Origin: Phoronis australis
Taxonomy: Eukaryota > Phoronida > Phoronidae
Assembly: GCA_002633005.1 (NCBI GenBank)
Contig: NMRA01000451.1
Location: 292,892-356,891 of the forward strand
Reading direction: 5' to 3'
DNA length: 64,000 nucleotides
The notes beneath the pieces are model-generated. The model made no database searches and was not told where the DNA came from. It worked only from the letters and a program-made list of their open reading frames with translations. This document shows, one piece after another, positions 37,201 to 49,700 of the stretch; within the stretch, counting starts at the first letter, position 1, and the number at the start of each line of letters is the position of its first letter. Both the position numbers and the translations under genes were made by a program.

Positions 37201-40200
37201 CTCATTTCAACTATAGCGCCACTTTGAGCCTCCTTGCATGTGATCGCTATGATAATATATAAATGTCAATTGCAGAACGTATATATGTTTACTTCATCGC
37301 TTAACACAACAACACAATCTCTGATATGGTTGATATTTGGTAAGTTTCTAATATTCCAATGTTTGTGTCGGAAACGCAATCAAAAATGACTGCGGAAACC
37401 TAAAAGTATTTTAAAGTGAGTTTCGTGGAGCACTGAATCTTAGATTCTTTATTTAAACCCGATTACTTCATCACTTCGTTTTTCGAAGATATCTAATGCA
37501 AGACGGCGATGACCGGAAGTACATTTTGGGAGCCCAAATGCGTAACAACCGTACCTGTCTCGCAGTCCTTGATTTTCGTAGATGATGACGTGCCGGAGAT
37601 CGGTGCTCCCGAGGGGTCAACACACCAGTAGAAGCCTGTAGGCGGGTGGTGTTGCGTCTTACTGTAAGTTCCGTCCGGATTACACGAGGGGACGAATGCA
37701 CCGCTACTTTGCTTTGCACTTTCTCTCTCCAGCAGGCACTTTGTCTTAAGCCCCGACTTATCTGAGAAACAGAAAGATTGAAGGCTGACAAAATTGACCT
37801 TTTCGCGAATTCGAGAATATAAATACAGTGGTAGGGATAATTTTAAGTGCGTACCTAGCGTCATTGGCGCATAAAAAATTCCTTGGTGCGTTGCGATTGC
37901 TTAAGTCGGTCGCAATCATATCTTATTTTGACTTGAATAGTACGCCTTTGCATTCAGATTCTACAAAACTACCAACGTAGACCAGCAGATCATTACTATT
38001 GCCTGTGACCAGTAAACAATTTGAGTAACACGGGGTCTTGGATAGTGTGAAAATACAGATCCCAATTCTGGATTTATGGGTAAGTTAATGCTGAAATGCA
38101 GTTAGCCATAGACCAGTTACTTGTCACGGAGTTGACGAAATAAGGCACCTGAAAATACCTCCCCTCGCCCGAATAATCAAATAGTCAAAGGATAGAAAAT
38201 ATTAACGTGATCCATAGGTTCTCCCAATTAGCCCATAGATGTCGAGGTCCAGTGTGTCAGTTGACTCATAGCCCCGTTTTTCCTAAAATGATCTCATCAG
38301 TTAATTTAACCAGCACCAGTTAACCACGCGGTCACAAGCTTGATGCCATGCGAATCGTCCTCGCTGAAAATCCAATGGACTATGGTCCATCGTAGTGAAG
38401 AATTTTTTCTGACCAAGATTCACTCCATCGAGTAAATGAGAACTAACACCTTCAACCTGGTCCTTATCAACGGCACAGTCTTGTATATCGATATACCACT
38501 TCCTGCACGAGAATAATAAATATTATTAATAAATCCAAACCAACACGTGCTTCATTATTCTTCGGCTTGTTACTAGTTACACATTTTCGGCAAATTACGA
38601 ACTCTGATTCATACTTTTACGAGATCTAAATGAAGGTGCGCCACTTAATACCTTCAGCGTCTATAACAGTTCCTAACAAACACCATCCCAAGAATAGCAC
38701 CAACATTTCCTGCCGACGTTTTTACAGCGACTATTTCGTATTAATTTTCTCCAACTTTTTATACCGTCTAGAGAGAGATTGGTTACGGAGACAACTATAC
38801 CGGTGTCCCAGCCAGCGCACGTGTATCGCCCTGGCCCACCTGCGGCGTCAACTCTGACTAGTTGAAATGAATGCCCAGAGTTCAATAGGCGAGTAAAAAA
38901 CGTAGTTGTTTTCTAAGTATAGTCTTCATCCTACAGTGGTTAGCGCTGTTGAAAGCCCATCAATTAAATACAGTAGAAGACTAGCGCGCTAGCAGTGTGT
39001 ACACTCGAGACAAGTTGATGGGGCTCAGGTGTGTTTACAGTTCTTCTACCTGGTCAGGTGCACCGCCCAGGTACAATATACGCGCCTTTATGGTGACCGC
39101 AGCTTTCATAAGAAGGATATATTACTTATTAAGAACAGTCTAAGTTTTATTTAAATGCTGTTCAACAGTTTACTCTTGTCCATTACTGTTTATTATTATT
39201 ATTCTTGTTGTTTACCAGCACATTATGTAGTGTAATTTTTGGAAATTATTTTCAATTCTTAACAATATTTGAAAACTGTATTTCTGAAATGTAGTTTCTA
39301 TTAATGACACGCTCTCTCAGTCTAAAAAGTAACTGCATCTCAAACACTTGATGACGTAATAGTACGTGGTGTTGAGGCAAAATTTTGGGGGTAATTCTAA
39401 AGTTCGAGGGTAAATACAAACTATTTCGTTCATTTAGCGGAAGCTACGTAGCCCGGATATAGTTTACAAGACCAAGTAGTCTTAGTGCAGCGAAGTGAGA
39501 TTTAGCTACGATTGAAAATGTTTAACCTGGTTTGTTTTAACGAAAAACCTTGCAACTAATACTAGCTAAACGGACTTTTTGTATGCAAATTGAAAAGAAT
39601 GACTGAGCACAACTTCCTCATGAAAATCACGACTTTATTATGAGACTCAAACATTTTCATTTCTGTCTCTTCGATTTTGATTGACATTTACGACTTCAAA
39701 ATAGTGAACTTGTGACATAGACATATTTTAACGCTGGCAATCCTATTCAGATCACACTTTAGTTTTCGCAAACACGGTGTACCAAGCAGGCTCTATTTCC
39801 GATGCCTGGCCGTTGAGGCTGACTCTCTGGATCAGCGGTAGTAATTATCTTATATTTAAGTTATATGGTTGAAGTAAATATATTCAGGTGTCGGTTCAGG
39901 TGTGTGACCATCTGCGTTATCGCGACAGGCTTTCTCATCGCACGGCTTCACATGTGGCGACCAGATGAACCGAGCAACACTGCCATGGCTTATGTCAATA
40001 TTTATCATCGTGACGTCATCGATTACCCGACCAGCTGACTTGGCGGACTGGTCACAGTAAATTTCATCGCGGCGAGGCAATGAAAACAATTGCTCTATTT
40101 TTCTCGGTTGTCATATTTTGTTACGGGTAGTATTTGAGGGCATTTTGAACACTCAGGAGATGTGAAATGTGTGAATTTCGAAGGGGACTGAGAAGACTAG

Positions 40201-40713
40201 ACGTTGCCACTGGTGACCGTCCTCTGGCTCTGGCCCCTCGAGGTACCCTCAGACATGAGCAATCACCGTCAGCATCAATGTGGGATTTCATCTCAAGAGG
40301 GTAATGAACGCCACATTAGATAACAGTGCCTTTACCAAGCACAGGTGTTCACTATGTCGGCATTAATGAGACGGGTTGATGCAAAATTGACCTGCATCGA
40401 TGTTCAAATTTTCTGAGGGTTTACTCAAGGTGTATTCTTAGTCTAATAACTCAATGCGCACACCCAGCCTAAAAAATGAGGGGCTCGAATTTTTGAGAAT
40501 GTGGACCTTTTACCAAGATTCACTGAGTACGTTCAAAGCTACGAATTGTGCATTCACCGAATTTTGGTAGTTCCTACCTTTTTTAGTGGACTTTTGTCTC
40601 GTTTCCTACTTTTTGGAGATTTTGTTTCTCTGAGGAGGGCCCTTTTGCCCACTTCGTCAAATGGGGGATCTCGTTCGATCTCCCCCTGTCCCCCCTCTCN
40701 TTACTCCGACAGA

Positions 40714-40746
<33 letters not shown>

Positions 40747-43700
40747 CTGGTTACTACACAAAACTACAGAAGGGTTATGAGTATTATCTCTATTTTAAAA
40801 ATAAAACATTTGTTGTAAATGATGTATTCGTTTTTTGACAATCTTATACGGCAGGGTTAGGATTATGGAATTAACCTCAACAAAAGAATGGGTGAAAACA
40901 CACCAAAGGGTTACTTTCTCACGGAAGATCCCTACGTGTTAATCCCCTTTTCCCCTCTCTATTGGTGGGTATCCTAATTTTCCAGCTGAACCTCCCCCCG
41001 TCCAAATATAGCAGCATACCCCCCGATGTACCCTCACGTGCGATAAGGATTCCTGATTGTCAACATGATTAAACTTTTGGTGCCATAAGATTTCTTCCAC
41101 TCAAGTCCTCACTCACCCTCTCACCCACCTCCACCCTTTTCGTCCCGCCGTTTAGATTTAATCCGTCAATATATTACAAGCCGGTGTTACAAAAATTTAT
41201 TGTTGAGTCAGCGTGACCAAATAAATTCGGAAGTTGGCCTATGAGTCGCATGACGCCTGTTAAAGCGCTTCCGGCAGGTTTATACCTAGCTATGAGAAAA
41301 AACGGTCAGGAATTTGAATAATCTATACCCTGTCAGTTAGTTTGTTTAGTGATTCTAAATTGAGCCATCAATGACCTATGTTAACAAAACAACGCAAGTT
41401 TGTGTTTATATAAGTCTTACTTTGATAAATTGGCGTGAAAGTGCGAGCCTCGTGTGCAGCTGGTTTGTCCAACCTTGGTCGCGTTGCAAAATAACACGAA
41501 CACTAGAATTTGACTCAGTCGTCCATCGGGTTCAGTAAAGTTGGGTTGCACTTTACCTCCAACAACAGTAATTATCTGTGAAGGTATTTTTATGGATAAA
41601 TCTGGTGAATTACTCTTCTGATGATTGATTTTGTTTAGACAACACACGAAAATAAAATTTGTTTATCACTATTTCAACAGTTAAAATATCTCAAACTACA
41701 GCAATAGAAGCAGTGACGGATTTAAGGGTGAACCAAGGGGGCATGGCCCTCCTAAAATTCTCCCAGATTCCATTTGGCAGTACAGGGGTGCGAATGTCTG
41801 ACGGGCAAAATCCTGGCTAATTCTCTGCTCTGTCCCATCCCCCCAACTCAAAATCCTGGATCCGCCCCTGAGAAGTCATATAAACAACCACCTCCTTGAA
41901 CAGTAGCCTAAGTAGCGGCATCATCAATTCAAATTAAAACCAATGTTTTACAAAAGAAATAAATACGAAAAGTTAAAAGCGTCCTGTTAGTTGCAACACT
42001 TTTCGACAAACTAGCAGACAGAATATGCGAATCTGGCGATATCGGATGACAATACAGGAGTTTACGGATTCGAATTGAGCATGCGCAACGCGTACGCACT
42101 CTCGTGGTGGAGCACTGGTTAGAGTAAACAAGATGATTATTGCGCTCTGAACAATAAAATGTTGATTTGTCTTGAAATAGCAAGTAGATGACGAAAAAAG
42201 CGCTTGATAAGTTGATGTCATAGTTGCGTGAATGCTGCTGCTGGACAATGCTGACCCTGGAGTGGACTTACTGAGTACGTGGCCGATCTTGCTAATACCG
42301 GATTTTTACCATTGGCGCTCGAAAATTGAGCACACGAAGTTCTTGGGATATGTCGGAAATGGCATAATTGCAACCATTTGACAATCCAATCGACATCTTT
42401 CGAAAATTTTTGATTTGAACAGGCCTTAGTCCCCTGCACGTGAATTAGTTTGTTTATCCTACTCAATTTACATTCCCAGGATGGTAGTCGAAACATGCAT
42501 ACAGTGTGAGCCATAGATGGTGCGTGCTGTTTGATATAAATCCACAATGTCACAAAATTTTCTCGTTGAAGGAAATCTCCACTGCGTGTAAACGATAGGG
42601 TACGGTGCAAAGGCAAGCCTACCCGTACGAGAATAGTTTTACCAAAATCAAACGTAAAATTTGTGTCTTTTGAAAACATCTTGACTTACTCCAGAATTGC
42701 CGATGCAGACTGACACTTGCAGAGTTTGTTTACAAAAACAAGGTTTCCTGGTCTTTCATCTAAACAAATCTGAAGTTCATTAGTAATTGCAAGTCGGTGT
42801 TTTCTGCCAAAATCACCTTTGCTGCCAACGATTCCGGTTTCGTTTACGTAACTTGAAACGGTCACGTGAAGTCAAAAAAGTATAACTACATCCTACACTG
42901 TGCCAGAATCACGTCTGCTCGTTTAGACCGAGTGTTGTGTACTTGTGAGTGCATTAATCAAACCAGAAACTATGCCGAACATTTGCGTTTCCCCCCTCTT
43001 ATATTTTATGTTTAATAGCGTTTTTATTTCAACCCTCGTTATTATATTTAATACCGTTTTTTATTATTTCAGTCCTCGTTGTTATTCATCGGACTACACT
43101 CTTTAAAGGTCAAAAATGACAGTTTCCAGGGGCGGATCCAGGATTTTGAGTTGGGGGGCCACAGCAGAGTATTAGCCAGGATTTTGCCAGTCAGACGTTC
43201 GCAGCCCCCAACTTCCACGTGGAATCTGGGAGAATTTTAGGGGTGGCATGGCCATGGCCCCCTTGGCCCCCTCTAAATCTGCCACTGGTTTCCTCGTATC
43301 ATAGTGTCTCGTTGTTTATGATATGACTTGACAGTGCGTAATTTAAAAGTTCGACAAGTCAGCTGACTGCGGTGGTAAACTTTGACATAAACCATTCTTT
43401 TGAAAGCCGGTTGGTATTGTGTTTGGTAGATACGGTGTCGCGTGGTCGATAAAACAACGTAAAGACACATTTTACCCTTCTGGTTCCCAAAGGTATGTCA
43501 CGGTGTACGGAGGACTATAAACGGAAAACGCATCACAAAACAGGTTGTGGAGGGCGTTTGACTGCTTGAAATGTATGTTTCTGAAAACGACTCAATGGAA
43601 TTAAGCATCATGTCATTTAAACAGTCATTTAAACAGTCATTTAAAACAACCGAATGCCTGAGTACTCACTGTAAAATTGAAGTAAATTCTTGATTTTGAC

Positions 43701-46700
43701 TGACATTCGCTGACATAGTCCATGTTTGAGAAACCCAGCAAAAGCTAGGGAATGACTCCAAAAGTAGACCCATAGGCCTGTTTCCGTGAGCTATTTGCGG
43801 TGGTAAATTTGAAGAACATCCCTTAACGAATCTTAGAATGGATTTACAGACGTACATGTTCACTGAACAATGTCATCTGGTAAAAATATTCATGGTAGGA
43901 TGTTAAATATTCGTTTGAGGTTCCTTTTACAGAAGTGTAATACCAGTCGGCGACACACTACACACTACACTTCAACACGACACCACGCAATACATATAAT
44001 TCAAGACTTAGTAAGACCGTCATGTATCACCCTGCGATTACCTCTAAACACGCTTTCAGTGTCATCAGTAGAACCAGACGGACTGAGATTACGGTGACAC
44101 TCCCCTCAGACGTGTACTTACCCGGACAAGGGCCTTTGCTGGCTTCCGATACTCTTTTTCTGTCACATTTTTTGGCTTTGCGTAATTCACATTTGGACGG
44201 ATAGGTGACACCGTCTGAACCACACACTTGTCTTTTCTTTGCCCTCGAACAGTTTATAGGGCATGGGGCGCGCTTATCCCTCTGGAGAACGGTAAATATA
44301 AATTAACAAGCTGCTCATTACAACTATCCGCATCAGCCTCAGCAAATAAAAAGAATACCAGAAAGCCATCAGTTTTGACAAGGCTGGTCAAATTCGCCCG
44401 CCTTAAGTCTATTGTCATATAGAAAACAATTGCTGTCACGGCACTGATACAGGTCGTTGTGAAAACTGCTTTCGTGAATTCCTGAAATTTGATTTGGTGA
44501 ATTCCAGGTCTCAAGTGAACATTAAATCCATCTTCAACACTTAGCCATCTTTCTGAAACAGTGGACTATTGTTTTTTAACTAGATTAACCCTTTGAGATG
44601 AGGACTTTAAAGGACAAGGCAGGTTTCACAGTCGAATATCGTTGGATGGAATAGACTTTTTATCGTTTAGCTTTGACCAGAGCTGTAAATCAACAAAACC
44701 TTTTGTCATTTTTTGTGATAATTCTCGCCTTAGTTTCCCAGACAGTCAATGAAATGAAAGCCTGTGATTTTACCACTTCAATACACTAAAGTGCTCTACC
44801 AGTTATCCAGTAGGGTTTATTTCCGCCTACAGAGCGTTAGACTGTGATTGCGTAGACCACAGTTCAATACACTAAAGTGCTCTACCATTTATCCAGTAGG
44901 ATTTATCTCCGCCAACAAATTTTTAGACTGTGATCTCGTAGACTGCAGTTCAATACGTTTAAGTGCTCTACCATTTATGCAGTAGGATTTATCTCCACCA
45001 CCAGGGCGTTAGACTGTGATCGCGTAGACTACAGTTCAATACACTAAAGTGCTCTACCATTTATCCAGTAGGATTTATCTCCGCCAACAGGGCGTTAGAT
45101 TGTGATTGCATAGAGTACAGTTCAATGATGTCCCTCAGCCATTGATGCCCCATTTCTAACACTCGGGTGTTCACAAAAATGTAAGACTATTTGCTTAAAT
45201 AATTTTGAAGGAAGGCTTTATGGATTATTTAAACTAATATAGTTAATTAGAACTAAATCAATAAAAATTAATCAAAATTACTCGCGGCATCAGTACAGAC
45301 TTCATGAAAAGCTGTCTTCAGGGATTATAATTATTCGAAATGCCACGGTAGTTCCGCTGAGATCAATTAAATCAGTTGACGTCATCATTATCCCATGTGT
45401 TAAAATTACTTAATTTGGATTAACCCTGTTTCATAGTAAAACTAACACAATTCCTCAAGAACCATAGCAGACGATAATGTTATTTTAAAGGCGTTCCGTT
45501 TCTGTGGAATTACCTCGTTTAACCAATATACTTAGCTGTGCTGCTAGGAAGTTGGGTGAAGTCAAGTAGCTTATTTTATCAAAATAACACATTCATCTGC
45601 CTGCACATCAGTCTACACAGACGACTTCTTTTATCAGCGACTGTTAAAAAAATCTGACATGACCTTGTGGTTGAAACAAAAACAGTGTTATCACTTTTTC
45701 CTGGTTAACTATTTCAAAACTTGTTGGTATCGACCTTCGTCGACCGGGATGACATGCCTCCACGGTACGGTGGATTCCCGGGTGCTTTAAAAATGGTTCT
45801 ATCCAGGAATACATCGCTAATTATTAAGCTTTCAAATCTCATCCCGGAAAGAACATTGTCAAGCAACCGTCCCCCTTCCCCTAGAGCCCACACTTCACAA
45901 GGCGACAAGAGCCTCCCCCTCCCCAAAGGCGACAAGAGCCCCCCCAGACATTGTTAAATGACCCGTCCATGTCAGAAGAGTTATACAATGAAGAAACTAT
46001 GACCGTGTTCTACAATTTAACCTTATACGGTTTCATCTCTTACGCCCACATGTATTTGCACCAGGCTGGTCCTAGAAATAAACACTTGAACACTTGAAGT
46101 GTAGTGTTTGTACATGGAGGCTTTTAATTAACTCTAAACAACAGACAGCAGAACCCTGATACAAAAACATATCGCCAGACAAGTATCGATGTGTGTGAAT
46201 CGGGAGACAAAATATACAAATCATTCGGCGTTGGATATAATCATCCATGAGATTGTCTTGATGACCGAAGTTGATAGTTCTCAGACTGAAGTCATTTTAC
46301 ACTAATCAGTATTTGATGATATGTACCCAGACAATACTACACGCAAATTTGCCTGATAGCAAATGGCCATGTTATATAGTTAATTGTACTTGTTCTCCAG
46401 AAAATTGATCTCATAGCTTAGGAATTGAGTTCATAACGACCAGTCGTCGACTGCTCTATACGGCGTAGTTTCCCTTCTAGACTTAAGGGGACACGACCAA
46501 AAAAACGTAGTTGTGGGATAACTGTTGGGTCGAAGAGACTTATTAAAGTTGTTAGCTTTGGCCAGAAACATGAACAAGAAAATGTTTTTTCTTTTGGTCG
46601 AGAATTATCATCACTGTCTCTCAGACGTTCAATGAATCGAGGCCGTAATTTTACTAGTTAAATACGGAGATTGTCAGTCTTCTCGCCGACAATATCTCTT

Positions 46701-49700
46701 GAAGGCGTTTCGTCATCTCGAGTGGTATTGTTCACGACCGATCTGAACGTCACAAAGAAATGTCAGCGAAAGAAACCGCAACTATTTTACGTCCATGTAA
46801 ATATAAAGTTCTACAGACAGATTTTAGGTTAGACTTTTTGTACACCCGGGGCGAGTTTTAGTTGCAGAGTCTGTCGCCAGAAATTTTTCTCTTTTGGTTT
46901 GCCTTTTAGTCTGCTCCTGAACAGGATTCGTGTTGTAAGTAGATTTTTCTGACATTTACCTTTAACTTGATTTCTAGAAATAGGCTAAGCCATCTGTGGA
47001 CTGATATTTAGTCAAAAGGCAATAGACTCTTCGGGAAACATACCCCATGAGAAAAACCACGTTTTGTTGAAAACGTACCGGTTAAAGATTGCCAGTGGCC
47101 CCTGGTAATCAACAAAACAAATATCTGCATTAATTACCTGAAAGGTGTGCTTGTAATCACAATACGTTGACACAAGATTATGTAATGAAACAGCGTCATC
47201 ATAAACCAAAAATGTGCTAAAGCATCACAACAGTGAACGCCAGGGGGCGCGAAGCAAGTGTATATAGAGGGCTCGTGTGATTATGTAACATGGTCGTTGA
47301 CACTTATGAGGCGGACATGAAGAGGGGAAATGACTTAAATTACTGCCCTCATTATGATGTCACAAAGTTTGTATAACAAAAGTTAAGACTCCTATTGACT
47401 TGTTGCTCATGATCGGGTGTCAAACTGTTCTTAGCAACTTGTCTGGAAACAGCTCCTGTGTGAAATGGAGCGGAGTATTTGTCGTATGGGTTAGGTATGA
47501 AACAATGTCCGAGTGTAAATGTTAACAAAAAGTAATGGAGCGAAATCAGTTACTGAATCTCAATTTGGACTAAAAATGACTTTATCGGGCACCACCTTTG
47601 AAAATTTTGTTTATCATCCTCAGCAGGATGGGACTAATACCCCAATGGCATTTCTCAAATGAAATTGGCTCTGTTACTGGGGCTGTGCCAGGACGTCCAT
47701 TCAGTACCTCATTGGTCCGTGAGCTATTGATTGTTATGTTCGGTCTTTAAATTTCTCATTTCAGTTACATAAAAATCACTGTAACCACTTTTAAATGACA
47801 AGTCATTGTTGACACTGGCGGAAAAATAAAGCTTGCAAGTGGACAGTGAATACAACCGAGAACTATTTACATTACGCTCATTTTTATCTTTGAACTGCTG
47901 GATTTTTAAGATAACTAAAGTTAAATCTGCTTTTATGCCAACATGAAGTGCATTTCCATCAAAGTTATCTATATCCGTCTCCGAAGGTTGCTTTACTTGT
48001 ATGACAACCTAAAACCCAGTCTGAATCGATACAGGCCATGGTTTGCACATTTGTCGTACATTTGCCTATTTTTCGTCATAAACTTTTCAAAGTGACCGAT
48101 GTACCTGTGACCAGGTGATAACGACTATTGCGTGACGATGCCCGGGGACGATGCCATTTATGGTTGTCACCTTTCGCCCGATTTCTCAGACCTTGATTAT
48201 TCTAGGCCGATGTAATCTGCAGGTGTTCAGCAGAAAAAGTTAGCGACCCTAGTTTCAGATTACACTAAAATTAGGCTGGTGAATGCGCAATCACGAGCTA
48301 CGGGTGCGTATGACACAATTCACTCCGACTTAGAGCACCGTGCCAAGTCTAATAAACAAACACTTGTAATCAAAACTTTGAACGCCAGTTGTATCAACAA
48401 GACTCTCAAATTTTAATATATTTGGCCGGTGAAAGACACAGGTGTGTTTTTGCAGTCTTGATAAATTTATTGATTAATATATTTGATAATATAACTGCGT
48501 GGAATTCGGGTTTTGTTGGTGATAAGGCTTTTAAACGTCGGTTATCAAACTAACCCACGGAGAGGCTGAGTCATAGTTTTCCGACGACACTCAATATTGT
48601 GTGTATTGAACGTGCTCTTTACTGAACAATGAGTACACACGCCGCCTTCAGGGCGGTTTGTACATAGTAGATTCGAACTATTCGGTATTCTCACTGACAC
48701 TAAAACGGTGCGTACAATAGACAACATGTGACAAGCTGAAATGGAATTTCCTTTTTCATCCAAAAGTCAATTATACGTTGATAAAGGGGCCCCAGACCCC
48801 TCCGGTCACGACGATAAAATACCCCAAACTTGTCGTTTAAAGGTTTACGCGTACATTTTGTTCTAGCAAATTGTGGTTGCTTCCCGCCAATGCTTGTGTA
48901 CTGTATCTATTATAGCAAATCTTCAGGTAATATTTAAGCATATGCATAAAAATAGTAGGGTGGACGTTTCTGCACCGTGCCATTTATACGGAAATAGACT
49001 TAATGTGTCTGAAATCACTTTGATGGTCGATTAGATATTGAAAACCAACCCATATGAAATAACATTCCATCATATGGCGCGTGCGTATAATTAAGTTAAT
49101 ATATTTCATATGACCAGCCCAGCGTCGGCGGCTGATTGCGCACAGCTGTTAGCCAGGATCACTTTCTAATTAAGGATCTGTTCGTGGAGATGGTTCGTCA
49201 ACCGTGGTCCAGTAATGCCACTAATTAACATACTTACCGGTAAATAATATATCTCCGTTAAAGCTGATATCGGCTAAATTTATTTATTACTGTCTTAGCT
49301 CTTTGAATAATGCTCTTTATTCATACGTCGAGACCAGGTAAAACTGATGAAGAGTCGCACTCATTAAGGCTCAAAAGCTGACTTTTTTCTATTTTTTAAT
49401 ATTTACAGAATCTTACAGTGTTTTTAACTGTTTCCCCTCACCACCAAAGTTTCTACCAACACTGCGCATCAACTTGACAGTGTCACACACACTCCAGCAA
49501 ATGTTGTACACACATTGTTAAGGTCAGTATAAGCTCGCAACACCGAGTCAAGTGGTCAACTCCTAGTTTCAGTCACAAGAATCAAGAGGTAGGCGAAACG
49601 TTTCGCGTTGCTGGTCTACCTGCTACCTGTCAGAAAGGCTCTGAAACCGTTTTAGAATTTTCGGAACACGCATACTCAAGTTCTCAATGTTTCACCGTTT

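Noticed and set aside
39856-40089. Minus-strand frame with RFIWSPHVKPCDEKACRDNA, resembling RFVWS in SMOC exon 5
   Set aside because: It lies between exons 2 and 3, where an inserted exon must be phase 1 to 1. The only good acceptor (CTGTGACCAG) gives phase 0 and no clear donor follows. The likeness is five residues.
47012-47209. 65-codon minus-strand frame with CDYKHTFQVINADICFVDYQ
   Set aside because: No splice sites in phase with SMOC exons 1 and 2 and no family match.
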